Position numbers and translations under genes: made by a program | Shown: piece after piece, positions 7,919 to 16,999 of the stretch | Numbering within the stretch: the stretch's first letter is position 1 | How the letters are laid out: every line of letters begins with the position of its first letter | The notes under the pieces: generated by a model | The model's database searches: none | The model's input: only the letters and a program-made list of their open reading frames with translations | What the model was told of the DNA's origin: nothing | Origin: Bacteroidota bacterium | GTDB taxonomy: Bacteria > Bacteroidota > Bacteroidia > Flavobacteriales > Weeksellaceae | Length of the DNA: 64,000 nt | Assembly (NCBI GenBank): GCA_023393915.1 | Contig: JAEXBS010000006.1 | Span: 62,001-126,000, forward strand | Direction: 5' to 3'

Positions 7919-8524
7919 ATGGAATACCTGGTTGTTGTTATCGGATTTTTGCTCATGATCTCTCTGGCGCTCTCTGCTTATAGAAAGGGTAAGTTTGCTT
8001 TGCATGCGAGGGTATTTCGGTTTATTGTATGGGTGATTGCAGCCGGCTTTTTTACTTATTGGTTTGTGAAAAAGAGTGTGCCGAGCGTGATTCCAGACTC
8101 CATGAGTCTTAAAATTGTCAATTACCTTCCCCAGCCTTTGGATTTTTACGTAGTGAAAGTAAAAGAAGACCTCTCGGATAGAGAACCCATGGAACTTTTG
8201 CATTCGGGTAAAATTAGAACCGAACATTTTCGAGTGGAATACCTCAAGATGGAGGAGTCTTCGGAGTATTGGGTAGTAGGCTTTTTAGGTAAAGACAACC
8301 TAGCCTATTTTTCTCAGCACTCGGTGCCTAATAAAAACATGGATCAAGTTTTAGAGATCAATAACTACATCAATCAAAGTTTAAAACTCTCCACTAAGGC
8401 CAAAGGCCTAGTTCAGTCTCAAAGACAGGACGATATGAGTACAGGGGGATGGGTTACTTTTTCACTTCTTCTTTTGTTTTTGAACGGGGTTACCATTTTT
8501 CAAAGAAAGAAGAAGACGCATTAA
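7919..8524 (+). CDS. Small membrane protein of unknown function
   Basis: A 201-residue protein with two N-terminal membrane segments (about residues 3-20 and 30-50), a soluble middle of about 120 residues starting SMSLKIVNYLPQPLDFYVVKV, and a C-terminal membrane segment (about 178-193) ending in a KKKTH tail. I chose the ATG at 7919; a TTG at 7910 would add three residues but overlaps a TATATTTG box (7905-7912). If that box is the promoter, the message would have almost no leader. I do not recognise the family. Confidence 0.72.
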   Translation: MEYLVVVIGFLLMISLALSAYRKGKFALHARVFRFIVWVIAAGFFTYWFVKKSVPSVIPDSMSLKIVNYLPQPLDFYVVKVKEDLSDREPMELLHSGKIRTEHFRVEYLKMEESSEYWVVGFLGKDNLAYFSQHSVPNKNMDQVLEINNYINQSLKLSTKAKGLVQSQRQDDMSTGGWVTFSLLLLFLNGVTIFQRKKKTH

Positions 8525-8986
8525 ACGCGCCTTTTCCTAATAGAAAATCTTCTTTCGTTTTTCCCTCTTTTTTTTTCTATTCTAGACTAACGCTCACGCG
8601 TAGAGCCAAGAGTCCTGAAACACCTTGTGTATGCCCTCTGCCTAGCCGTTGAGGCTAATTTTGTAAAAACTACCAAAGAAAAGATGGATCACTTTCTTTT
8701 GATCCAAGTCTTTTTCTGTGAACTTTCTCTCGGAATTGTGGGCCGATTTTCTAGAATTGAAAGTGCCCTAGAGACCACTACTACAAATATTTTAGCTAAG
8801 ATCGGCTTGATTAACGTTGTCTTATTGATGAGGTTTTTAAAAGCCTACTAATAATGATTGAAAGAATAATGGAATTTATAGAAATTAAGATTTGGGAGAA
8901 AAATAAAAGTGAAAAATAGCTTATCGTACTGATGGAAGAGGATAAAGGTTCTCTCAGGATCTTATATACTAAAAGGTACAGTTGCA
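8525..8986. other. Gene-poor region between convergent genes
   Basis: A 460 bp stretch between a membrane protein gene (plus) and a response regulator gene (minus). It holds a weak hairpin (TAGCC/GGCTA, 8643-8657, followed by ATTTTG) that could end the plus-strand message, and a GGATCA/TGATCC pair near 8684-8703. A GTG-initiated 74-codon frame (8627-8851) ends in NILAKIGLINVV, which faintly recalls the end of some transposases, but I cannot support it as a gene. Confidence 0.4.
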
Positions 8987-9610
8987 TTATAAATAGCCGT
9001 TTTCAAAGCAGAATTTCACAAGTTGAGCGGTGTTTTTGGCTCCTGTCTTTTCAACCAGGCTTTTTCGATGGCTGATGACCGTGAGCTGGCTAATAAAAAG
9101 TTTTTCGGCAATTTCTTGATTGGTGAGTCCTTCGGCAATGAGTTTTAAAACTTCCTTTTCTCTTCGAGTGAAAATGGGAGTTTTTATGGAAGGAGCGGCT
9201 TTGTATTTTTTGACAATTTCTTTCGCCTCACTACTTAGGTAGATTTCATTAGAAAAAACGGCCTGAATTGCTTCGTGGAGTTCCTCCGCCGAGGCATTTT
9301 TTAAAACATAAGCCTCAGCTCCATTTTGAAGCATTTTAAGGATAATTCCCGGCTGAGAAAAAGTACTTAGAGCGATGATGGGAATTTTTGGGTAATGTGC
9401 TTTTATTTTCGAGCAAAGTTCAAGTCCACTTTGATCGGGAAGGTTGATGTCTAGAAGAATGAAATCAATGTGTTCTTTTTTAAGCTGGTTTAAAGCTTTT
9501 TCTGCGGTATCGGCCCAGAGGATGTGAGTGATTGAAGGGTCCTCACGCAAGAGAGAAGAGATTCCTTCCACCACCACATGGTGATCGTCTATGATTAGGG
9601 CAGTTAACAT
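8987..9610 (-). CDS. LuxR-family response regulator
   Basis: About 207 residues: an N-terminal receiver domain (LTALIIDDHHVVVEG, phospho-acceptor Asp in FILLDINLPD, switch Thr in ALSTFSQPG, Lys in YVLKNASAEE) and a C-terminal LuxR helix-turn-helix (FTRREKEVLKLIAEGLTNQE, then ISQLTVISHRK). I start at the ATG at 9610; an upstream TTG at 9640 would overlap the kinase gene by 26 bp. It follows the histidine kinase with a 4 bp gap, so the two are almost certainly cotranscribed partners. Confidence 0.93.
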   Translation of the reverse strand: MLTALIIDDHHVVVEGISSLLREDPSITHILWADTAEKALNQLKKEHIDFILLDINLPDQSGLELCSKIKAHYPKIPIIALSTFSQPGIILKMLQNGAEAYVLKNASAEELHEAIQAVFSNEIYLSSEAKEIVKKYKAAPSIKTPIFTRREKEVLKLIAEGLTNQEIAEKLFISQLTVISHRKSLVEKTGAKNTAQLVKFCFENGYL

Positions 9611-9614
9611 CTTT

Positions 9615-11537
9615 TTATTCTTCTTTGATCTCCAATTCAATACTTACGCTTGTTCCTTCTCCTTCTTTTGAATCGATCTCCAGGGTTCCGTTCCAAATGT
9701 CCACTCGGGATTGTATGCTTTTAAGTCCCATTCCTGAGTTGGAGGTTTTGTTGTTGGGATCGAATCCAACTCCATTGTCTTCCACATCTATTGAAAGAAC
9801 ACCTGAATCTTTTCTTACCTGAACCAGTACTTGAGTGGCCTTAGCGTGTTTGATAATGTTATTAAGTAACTCTTGAACAATACGGTAAATAGAAATGTCC
9901 ATCTCGCGGCCTGTTCCCTTTTTGATTCCATAGGGAAGGTAAATGATACTCATTTCATCGTGCTCTAAAGAAAGCAAGAACTCCTTTATTGCTTCTTCTA
10001 GTCCCAGTTGAATAATGGACTCGGGCATTAGGTTGTGAGCCACTCGGCGAAGCTCTTTGATGGAGGTGTCAATCATATGAACGCTTCTTTCAAAGACCTC
10101 GTGGTCTTGGTCATTAATGGTCGAATTATTTTTCATTTGATTTAGATTTATTTTCACTCCGCTTAAAAGTCCTCCCAGTCCATCGTGCAGTTCTTTGGCC
10201 AGGCGGCTTCTTTCCTGTTCTTGTCCTAAAAGTAAGTTTTGAGTGGAAAGGAGTTGTCTTTCGGTTTCAAGTTCTTGGATTCTTTGGGTATGGAGTTTTT
10301 GTTTGTTTCGGTGGTTTTTTAGGGCCTGATAGAGAATGATGCCCAGAAGAACCATGAGTACAATAAAGATATAATTCAGAAGGCTTTTGTTTTTCAGCGC
10401 TTTTTTTTGACTTATTAGCTCCGCCTCTTTTTGCTGAAATTGATAGCGGGATTCTAGATTTAAAATGTCGTTTTTATACTTTTCGCTCTCTAGCTTTTTT
10501 TCAAGCGCTTCTAAATTTTTTCTTTCGGCTAAGGCCAGTTGGAAGTTTCCCATTTTTTCATGGAGAAGAGAAGAGAGCTCTAGAAATTCTGTGAGCTCGT
10601 AGTCCATTTCCATTTTATTAGCTAGGATTTTTCCTTCCTTAATGTCCCTTTGAGCTAAAAGAAAATTTCCTTCCTTTAGGTATAGTCTTGCCCTTCCTGC
10701 AAGACCGTTCATCTCGTACTCAGGATAAAGGGCTTTTTTTGATAAATCAATGGCCCGATCATAGAAAGAAAGTCCCTTTTGGGTACTAGTTTTTCCAAAA
10801 ATGAGTCCTTTAGCGAGGAAAGCATCAATAAGAGAAAGCGTATCTTTTTCCTGTATTCCTATTTTCTCCAACCGCTCAGTGTATTTAAGGGCTAGATCAT
10901 CGCGACCTTGGTCTTGGTAGGCCACCGATAGATTGTAGAGAGAAGAAACCTGGTTTTGCCACTCCCCGGATTTCTCGCCTAATTTAAGAGCAAAAAGTCC
11001 ATAGGAAATTCCCTTGGGGTAGTCTTTTTGTTCAATAAAAATGGAGCTTAAATTGGTAGCAAGTACTCTTTGAAGACCCTCATTTTTTAATGAGTCGACA
11101 ATTTTTTTAGCCTTAAGGTAATTTTCTGTGGCGCCCCTAAGATCAGAAAGGTAATGCAATTGGTTTCCAATGTTGAGAAAAGATATGGCTAAATTTTTAG
11201 GATCGTTAATTTCTTCATAGAGACCATGTGCCCATAGCGTGAGTTCTAATCCTTTTCTAAATTCGCCCTCATAGTTTAAGAATTCAATTGCGTGGCTGGA
11301 ATATTTTGCAACTCCTTGGAGGTAGTTGATTTCTTCTGCGAGCTTTTTTGCCTTTTCATAGTAATAAAAAGCAGAATCTTTTTCTTTGTACTCATCACCT
11401 AGATCATAGAGTAGCGCTACTTTTTTCTTAGGGTCTTGCGGCTTACTTAGTTCTTTTTTTAGCTCCAACCCGCTTTTACTTTGGGAGAAACTCAAAGTAA
11501 AAAGAAAGAGTAAAAAGAAGGAATAAATCATTTTCAT
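9615..11537 (-). CDS. TPR-containing sensor histidine kinase (HisKA_3 type)
   Basis: About 640 residues. A signal peptide (MKMIYSFFLLFLFTLSFSQ) is followed by about 350 residues of tetratricopeptide-like helical repeats in the periplasm, a coiled region, and one membrane segment (LLNYIFIVLMVLLGIILYQAL). The cytoplasmic part has the phospho-acceptor in LAKELHDGLGGLLSG and an HATPase_c domain with N-box LLNNIIKHAKAT and G-boxes DNGVGFDP and GMGLKSIQSRV. This is the DegS/NarX-like class that pairs with LuxR regulators, such as the gene right after it. The ATG at 11537 gives the best signal peptide; the ATG at 11561 adds eight residues. The stimulus is unknown. Confidence 0.92.
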   Translation of the reverse strand: MKMIYSFFLLFLFTLSFSQSKSGLELKKELSKPQDPKKKVALLYDLGDEYKEKDSAFYYYEKAKKLAEEINYLQGVAKYSSHAIEFLNYEGEFRKGLELTLWAHGLYEEINDPKNLAISFLNIGNQLHYLSDLRGATENYLKAKKIVDSLKNEGLQRVLATNLSSIFIEQKDYPKGISYGLFALKLGEKSGEWQNQVSSLYNLSVAYQDQGRDDLALKYTERLEKIGIQEKDTLSLIDAFLAKGLIFGKTSTQKGLSFYDRAIDLSKKALYPEYEMNGLAGRARLYLKEGNFLLAQRDIKEGKILANKMEMDYELTEFLELSSLLHEKMGNFQLALAERKNLEALEKKLESEKYKNDILNLESRYQFQQKEAELISQKKALKNKSLLNYIFIVLMVLLGIILYQALKNHRNKQKLHTQRIQELETERQLLSTQNLLLGQEQERSRLAKELHDGLGGLLSGVKINLNQMKNNSTINDQDHEVFERSVHMIDTSIKELRRVAHNLMPESIIQLGLEEAIKEFLLSLEHDEMSIIYLPYGIKKGTGREMDISIYRIVQELLNNIIKHAKATQVLVQVRKDSGVLSIDVEDNGVGFDPNNKTSNSGMGLKSIQSRVDIWNGTLEIDSKEGEGTSVSIELEIKEE

Positions 11538-11618
11538 AGGATCCAATCGGTTAATAGTCATGGATTTATAATGGAGTCTAAGTTACGGTTTTTTTATAAT
11601 GGTAGTTTTTCGAGGCTA

Positions 11619-11665
11619 AAAAATAGAAGGCTCCTTTTGCTTTAAAAATAGCTTCGGGAGCCTTC
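11619..11665 (-). terminator. Intrinsic terminator after the beta-helix lipoprotein gene
   Basis: GAAGGCTCC (11626-11634) pairs with GGAGCCTTC (11657-11665). On the minus strand the hairpin is followed by a T-rich run (AAAAAATA on plus, 11618-11625). Confidence 0.75.
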
Positions 11666-11709
11666 CTCCTTAATATGAATGAAAAACTAGGATTAATTTT
11701 TATTAGGGC

Positions 11710-12837
11710 TTAAGGTTTAGCAGCGTACTTCACCTGAGATCCCGCGATGTACTCTTGCGAATTTATTATGTAAAGCCCTTTCCAATCGCCTACTTTAGGC
11801 TCGGATGTATTTTGATCCCCGTTGGTGTCTCCACCTACCGAATCGTCTCGGTAAGAAGTAAACACTGAGGAAGGATGATATTGAAATTGATTTAAAGTTG
11901 GGAAGGAAATTCCATCACCAGAATTTTTGAATTTGACCTTGACGTTCTCTCCTATGGTAAAGGTTTGTGAGGAGAAAAGGGTTAGCACTTCGCTTAGTAC
12001 GTACGGAACTTCGGTATGTTCCCATTTTGCAGAGGTTTCCATTCCTCCGGAGGAGCGGGTCAAAAAGATTCCGTTATGGGAGTTCGTGACCTTAGGGTCT
12101 TCTGGATTATGAAACTTATTGGAAGTGTCTAGGGTATAGTGCGTCCAGATGTATAAGGGTTTTCCGTTATCGTAGAAGGCGTTATTGATCAGTCTATGCC
12201 TCTGGGCGTTATCAATATAGGATCCTGCGTAGAATGCGGTAGCGCTGTTATAGGAAGCTGCGCTGGAGAATAAGGTATGGGCAATACGGCAAGAATTAAA
12301 TTCAAAAGAATTTACGGTTCCATCAATTTTTACGGCCGTATAATAGCCGCCACGGTTCTGACCCGCATAGAAGATGTCCACATTTTTAAAGATTTGATTG
12401 GAGCCGCTGGATAAAATTAGCCCTTTCCAATCTCCTTTTTCCGCTTTACTTGCATTGCCGTCGCCATTAGTGTCTCCGCAATACCGGTCGTCCGCTAGAG
12501 AGGTGAAGACGATTCTTTTGTCTGAAGTACCGTTAGCTACAACGGATCCTCCACTGACTCTTATTTCGGAGTCTTCCATTTTTACAGTGACTCCTGCTTC
12601 AATGGTAAGGGTAGTGTTTCTAACCACAATGTTTTTTCCTCTCATGACGTATACGTTTCCTTCTTTCCAAGTCGTGGGCGTGGTGATGTCGTCTTTTACT
12701 TCAATGATATTGCATTTGGGTACTTCGACAATGGGATCGGGATCCGGCGCCGGGTCTATGGGATCTTCGTCTCTTTCAAAACAGGAACTTAAAAGAAGGA
12801 CACTAAGGAGAACACTCCATTTTGCATTTGCTTTCAT
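11710..12837 (-). CDS. Surface lipoprotein with parallel beta-helix-like repeats
   Basis: About 375 residues starting at the ATG at 12837 (an upstream TTG at 12870 would put 11 residues before the signal). Signal sequence MKANAKWSVLLSVLLLSSC has a lipobox with Cys19, followed by an acidic stretch rich in Asp and Pro. The body has short beta-type repeats (VRNTTLTIEAGVTVKMEDS) and two copies of a Ca-loop-like GDTNGD.N.S segment, each followed by GDWKGL. It resembles right-handed beta-helix surface proteins of Bacteroidota. No catalytic motif is evident; function unknown. Confidence 0.75.
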   Translation of the reverse strand: MKANAKWSVLLSVLLLSSCFERDEDPIDPAPDPDPIVEVPKCNIIEVKDDITTPTTWKEGNVYVMRGKNIVVRNTTLTIEAGVTVKMEDSEIRVSGGSVVANGTSDKRIVFTSLADDRYCGDTNGDGNASKAEKGDWKGLILSSGSNQIFKNVDIFYAGQNRGGYYTAVKIDGTVNSFEFNSCRIAHTLFSSAASYNSATAFYAGSYIDNAQRHRLINNAFYDNGKPLYIWTHYTLDTSNKFHNPEDPKVTNSHNGIFLTRSSGGMETSAKWEHTEVPYVLSEVLTLFSSQTFTIGENVKVKFKNSGDGISFPTLNQFQYHPSSVFTSYRDDSVGGDTNGDQNTSEPKVGDWKGLYIINSQEYIAGSQVKYAAKP

Positions 12838-13107
12838 TTTACTTTTTTTTAGTGGGTTTGATGAACGCAAAATTATAGGGTCTCTTCACGGGGGGCAATC
12901 CTTATAAATGAGGATTTTTATTTTAATCTACTAAAATAGAGCGGGATAGGTTTTGTTTTCTCTTGCTTAAAGCGTAGTGGGAAGGCATATAGAAAAGCGA
13001 GGTACCGGGGAATGATTGAAATTAAAAAAACAAAAATAGAACATAACAAAGTAGAAGGTAAGAGTTCTTTGGAAATCGAGTGAACCTCGGAGCGAAGGAA
13101 AACAAAG
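12838..13107. other. Intergenic, no gene seen
   Basis: Between the beta-helix lipoprotein start and the terminator of the efflux operon. I see A/T-rich sequence but no convincing ORF or promoter consensus for the lipoprotein gene. Confidence 0.5.
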
Positions 13108-13156
13108 CAAAAAAAAATTCTGAAACGTCTCCACAGGGGTGGGCCGTTTCAGAATT
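13108..13156 (-). terminator. Strong intrinsic terminator of the efflux operon
   Basis: AATTCTGAAACG (13116-13127) pairs perfectly over 12 bp with CGTTTCAGAATT (13145-13156), and the loop contains a CCAC/GTGG inner stem. On the minus strand it runs into a long T-run (A-run at about 13108-13117). Confidence 0.9.
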
Positions 13157-13178
13157 CTAACAATAATAAAATAGAAGG

Positions 13179-14378
13179 TTATTTGTTTTGCTGCTCTTTC
13201 AGCGCTTCCTTATCCTTGTCACTTGGGTTCCAAACTTTTACTTCGGAGTTTTTATTGAGTCCAGAAAGGATTTGTACGTTGATTCCGTCACTGGCTCCTA
13301 GTTTGACCACTTGTTTTTTATACGAGCCGTCCGGCTGTTTTACTTCCACAAAAGGTGTGTCTTTTCCGTTCTGTTTTTCGTATTGGATTAGGGACTCTTC
13401 TAAGAGAAGAGCGTTCTTTTGAGAACTAAGTACGATCTCTCCATTGGCAGAAAACCCTGCGCGGATGTACTCGTTGTCTGGATTCAGTACGTCTCCTTCT
13501 ACTGGGAATTTGATGGTTCCGTTTTCATCTACTCCTTTAGGAGCAATCATGGTTAGCTTTCCAGGGAATTTTTTATTCTGAAGGGCTCCAATCACAAAAT
13601 TCATATCCATTCCTTCTTTCAGCTTCCCGGCCTGTGCTTCATCGATTTCTCCTTCGAAGATTAAAGAGTTTAAGTTAGCTACCGAAGCAATGGTGGTTCC
13701 CGCGTTAAAAGAGTTGGCTTCGATTACTTGGTACCCAACTTTCACCGGAACGTCCAAGACGGTTCCTGTCGCTTTGGAACGAATCTGTGTAGTAGCCATG
13801 CCTTGAAGTTCTGGAGTTACCCCAGTACGAGCAATCTGAAGGCTCTTTTGCGCAGTAGAAAGCTGTTGGTTTGCATTTCTTAATTGGATCTGAGCGCTTT
13901 CTAATTGCTGCTGCGCCGAAAGGAATTCCTGTCTAGAGATCACGCCTTGAGTAAAGAGCTTTTGCTGCATATCGAACTGCTTTTGCTGAGTCGATAGATT
14001 GGTTCTCGCGTTAGAGATCTGAAGGTTGGCTGAATTTACTTCCTGCATTGCTGCGTTCACGTTCTGCACGGAAGGTACAATTTGAAGGGTAGCGATCAGC
14101 TGTCCTGCGGTCACGTGGTCTCCTTCTTTCACTAGGATCTTATTAATAATCCCCGGCATATTGGGTTTGATTTCAATTTCTTCCCTAGGAACGATTTTTC
14201 CTGTGGCCATCACTTTATCCTCCATGTCTTTTATAACGGGTTTTTTCGTTAAAAAGACTTCGCTTTTGGTGGAATTGGAAGTAATGAGGTAACCAATACC
14301 GGAAAAAAGTCCGACGGCTACTAAAAGTCCCAAAAAGATATAGAGGGCTTTTTTTAAGGTAAACTTCTTTTTCTTCAT
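13179..14378 (-). CDS. HlyD/MacA-type membrane fusion protein
   Basis: A 399-residue periplasmic adaptor anchored by one N-terminal membrane segment (YIFLGLLVAVGLFSGIGYLI). The biotinyl-lipoyl halves are visible (IEIKPNMPGIINKILVKEGD and SKATGTVLDVPVKVG), separated by a long Gln/Ala-rich coiled-coil hairpin (about residues 110-185), with beta-barrel parts after residue 230. It is the last gene of a four-gene operon with two permeases and an ATPase. In MacAB-type systems the adaptor links the ABC transporter to a TolC-like outer membrane channel; no TolC gene is in this operon. Confidence 0.92.
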   Translation of the reverse strand: MKKKKFTLKKALYIFLGLLVAVGLFSGIGYLITSNSTKSEVFLTKKPVIKDMEDKVMATGKIVPREEIEIKPNMPGIINKILVKEGDHVTAGQLIATLQIVPSVQNVNAAMQEVNSANLQISNARTNLSTQQKQFDMQQKLFTQGVISRQEFLSAQQQLESAQIQLRNANQQLSTAQKSLQIARTGVTPELQGMATTQIRSKATGTVLDVPVKVGYQVIEANSFNAGTTIASVANLNSLIFEGEIDEAQAGKLKEGMDMNFVIGALQNKKFPGKLTMIAPKGVDENGTIKFPVEGDVLNPDNEYIRAGFSANGEIVLSSQKNALLLEESLIQYEKQNGKDTPFVEVKQPDGSYKKQVVKLGASDGINVQILSGLNKNSEVKVWNPSDKDKEALKEQQNK

Positions 14379-14419
14379 AGCTAGCAGCGTTTATTTTTCT
14401 TAGTTGTTTTTTTAATTTT

Positions 14420-15688
14420 TTATTCGTCTCTTAAGGCTTCGATCGGTCGAATCTTAACGGCCCTTTGCGCAGGAATCATTCCAATTAGTAGTCCTAAAGA
14501 GACCATGATAGCCATTACGGCCAGTACGTTTACGTATTCAACAGTGGGGTTGTAAAAAGGAAAACTGTCCTGGTTTTGTGTGGCGATATCGAGTCCCATT
14601 AATAGGAGAATTCCAAAGATAAAGCCTAGGACTCCTGAACTTAATGTAATCACTACGGATTCTAAAAGAATCTGATTTCTAACTTCGGCGGGTTTAGCGC
14701 CCAGCGCTCGACGAATCCCAATTTCTTTGGTTCTTTCCTTTACTGTAATAAGCAGGATGTTGGAAATGGCAATAACTCCTGCGACAATGGTTAAGGTCCC
14801 TACCACAATGGTGAGCAGTTGCATTCCCGATAGAAATCCGGTGAGTTTTTTAAATTCTTTCCCAAGGTTGAAACTACCATAAGCATTGGAATCGTCAGGA
14901 GATACATTATACATTTCCTTTAGTTCTTCCTTGACCTTTTCTTCTACTACCGTTACGTCCGCCTCAGGCTTACTAACTATGGCATAGTATCCCACTTTGT
15001 CTCCGTCGTTGTACATTTTAGTAAAAGTAGAAAGAGGAATATAGGCCGATTGATCGCTTTCCATTCCGCCTTGTCCTTTGACAGCAAATACGCCAATAAC
15101 GTTGAAAAAGATTCCTTTTACGTTGACGGATTTTCCAAGTGGGTTTTCGTTTTTCTTATGGTCAAAGAAGTTCTTGTAGATTTCTTCTCCAATTACAATT
15201 ACATTTTTATTGCCATTTACGTCTGCGTCATTTAAATAGCGTCCGTAAACGAGTTTCTTTTCTGAGATTTTATTTCCAATGGGAAGGTCACCGTTTAGAG
15301 TATAAGTCGCGGTTTTACCATTTCTGGACATTTGCTCTCCTGGAGACCCAAAGTTTCCTCTAGAATTTTGAGGTGAGATGTAATCAATCTGAGGTATTTT
15401 TTCCACAAGGTAGTCAATGTCTCCTAAGTGCAAATCCATCTGTCTTCCTTTAGGGAATCCCGCATAAGGAATGTTGGTGTTTTGTGCCCATAGAAAAATG
15501 GAGTTAGTTGCAAAGCCCGAGAAGGCTTTGTTGAACCCGTTTTCCATTCCTTTGGCCGCTCCTAGGAGCGCCACATAAAGAAACATCCCCCAGGCCACAC
15601 CAATCATGGTGAGTAGGGTCCGAAGCTTGTTGTTCTTCAGCGAGTAGTAAATCTCTTGCCAGGTGTCTAGCTTGAATAGGATGTTCAT
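14420..15688 (-). CDS. MacB-like ABC transporter permease
   Basis: A 422-residue permease with the MacB topology: an N-terminal membrane segment (LLTMIGVAWGMFLYVALLGAA), a large periplasmic domain (about residues 50-280), and three C-terminal membrane segments. The FtsX core motif VKERTKEIGIRRALGAKP is present, and the end reads RAVKIRPIEALRDE. There is no ATPase domain, which is on a separate gene in the operon (17000-17692). It follows the first permease by 14 bp and is a paralogue of it. Confidence 0.92.
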   Translation of the reverse strand: MNILFKLDTWQEIYYSLKNNKLRTLLTMIGVAWGMFLYVALLGAAKGMENGFNKAFSGFATNSIFLWAQNTNIPYAGFPKGRQMDLHLGDIDYLVEKIPQIDYISPQNSRGNFGSPGEQMSRNGKTATYTLNGDLPIGNKISEKKLVYGRYLNDADVNGNKNVIVIGEEIYKNFFDHKKNENPLGKSVNVKGIFFNVIGVFAVKGQGGMESDQSAYIPLSTFTKMYNDGDKVGYYAIVSKPEADVTVVEEKVKEELKEMYNVSPDDSNAYGSFNLGKEFKKLTGFLSGMQLLTIVVGTLTIVAGVIAISNILLITVKERTKEIGIRRALGAKPAEVRNQILLESVVITLSSGVLGFIFGILLLMGLDIATQNQDSFPFYNPTVEYVNVLAVMAIMVSLGLLIGMIPAQRAVKIRPIEALRDE

Positions 15689-15702
15689 TTACTCCAAGTT
15701 AA

Positions 15703-16932
15703 TTATTCGGTTCTTAAGGCTTCAATCGGTCGGATCTTACTCGCTCTATAGGCCGGAACAAATCCGGCAATCAGTCCTGAGAAGATCAGGGCAATAAAAG
15801 CCATGAAAATCACGACCCAGCTGACATTTGGGTCTTTAATAAAATATTCTTCTAAATTGTTTCCTATGAGTTTTAAACATAGGATTCCCACTAATACGCC
15901 AATGAGTCCTGAGATCGTGGTAATCACTAAACTTTCCTGTACGATCAGTCCAACAATGCTGGAAGGCTTGGCTCCAATGGCTTTTCTTACTCCAATTTCT
16001 CGAGTTCTTTCTTTAATGATGTACACCATGATGTTACTGATCCCGATGATTCCGGCTAGTAACGTGCCCAGTCCAATAAACCCTACAATAAGGGTCAGGA
16101 TAAACATGAACTGCACGGTTTCTTCCATGTTTTTGGCATTGTTTCTTACAATGATCGCGTTTTCATCGTCTGGAGCAACTTTATGCTGTTTTTTCAAGTT
16201 TTCTTTTAGCGCGTCTCCATACTTGATGGCCTCGGCTGGAGAAAGTTTTTGATCGTAAGTGATAAAGACCGTCGAGATCGTATCAGAACCCTTTTTCATT
16301 TGTTGAAGCGTAGAAATCGGAACAGAAATCATCCTTTCGTCCCAGTCCCCTCCATCATCGGAGTAAACGCCCACGACTTTAAACATGGTTCCGTTGATTT
16401 CTAGGTCTTTTCCAATAGGACTTCCGTCTTTAATTAAGTCTCTTTGAACCATTCTTCCAATGACCGCTACGTAATTGCTTCTTATAATGTCTCCAGAATT
16501 TAAGTAGCGACCGTCCAAGAGCTGACGGTTTTCAATATTTTTTTCCTCAGGCAATGACCCTGAAATCTGATAATTTCCACTCTCGTTTTTGTATTTGACC
16601 AGCATGCTGGTGGAATACCTTGGAGTCGAGTATTCTACGTTTTCGCGGTTGACTTCTATGGTAGATTCGTAATCCTGGTTTTTAAAGACAATTTGTCGAT
16701 CACTTTGCAGTCCTCCATAGGCCAAGGTCGTTTTTCCAGAGTAAATCGAAATCAAATTCTGTGCGTCCCTTGCAAATCCTTGAGTGAAGGCGTTCTGAAG
16801 GCCGGTTCCAATTCCAAAAAGCACGATAAAAATAAATAGACCTAGGGCTACTGTAAAACCGGAAAGTACGGTTCTCAGTACATTGCTTCGAATCGAAGCG
16901 AATATTTCTTGCCAGCGGTCTAAATCAAACAT
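15703..16932 (-). CDS. MacB-like ABC transporter permease
   Basis: A 409-residue paralogue of the next gene, with the same layout: an N-terminal membrane segment (VLSGFTVALGLFIFIVLFGIG), a periplasmic domain, the IKERTREIGVRKAIGAKP motif, three C-terminal membrane segments and the ending RASKIRPIEALRTE. The two permeases probably form a heterodimer, whereas MacB itself is a homodimer with a fused ATPase. Likely substrates for this class are lipoproteins, peptides or antibiotics; nothing here says which. Confidence 0.92.
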   Translation of the reverse strand: MFDLDRWQEIFASIRSNVLRTVLSGFTVALGLFIFIVLFGIGTGLQNAFTQGFARDAQNLISIYSGKTTLAYGGLQSDRQIVFKNQDYESTIEVNRENVEYSTPRYSTSMLVKYKNESGNYQISGSLPEEKNIENRQLLDGRYLNSGDIIRSNYVAVIGRMVQRDLIKDGSPIGKDLEINGTMFKVVGVYSDDGGDWDERMISVPISTLQQMKKGSDTISTVFITYDQKLSPAEAIKYGDALKENLKKQHKVAPDDENAIIVRNNAKNMEETVQFMFILTLIVGFIGLGTLLAGIIGISNIMVYIIKERTREIGVRKAIGAKPSSIVGLIVQESLVITTISGLIGVLVGILCLKLIGNNLEEYFIKDPNVSWVVIFMAFIALIFSGLIAGFVPAYRASKIRPIEALRTE

Positions 16933-16999
16933 AAGGTGCTTTTAGCTATAGGTTGAATAGGTGTTTTGTAATTTCTTTGTTTTATTAATGATTTGCTTA

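Noticed and set aside
8627..8851. 74-codon frame from GTG ending NILAKIGLINVV, faintly like a transposase C-terminus
   Set aside because: Non-ATG start, no catalytic motif, no inverted repeats or target duplication, and the similarity is too short to trust.
12398..12907. 169-codon plus-strand frame opposite the beta-helix lipoprotein
   Set aside because: It lies antisense to a well-supported lipoprotein gene and has Ser/Leu-rich, low-complexity composition typical of a shadow frame.
15803..16252. 149-codon plus-strand frame opposite the first MacB-like permease
   Set aside because: Antisense shadow of a conserved permease; composition is that of a reversed membrane protein.
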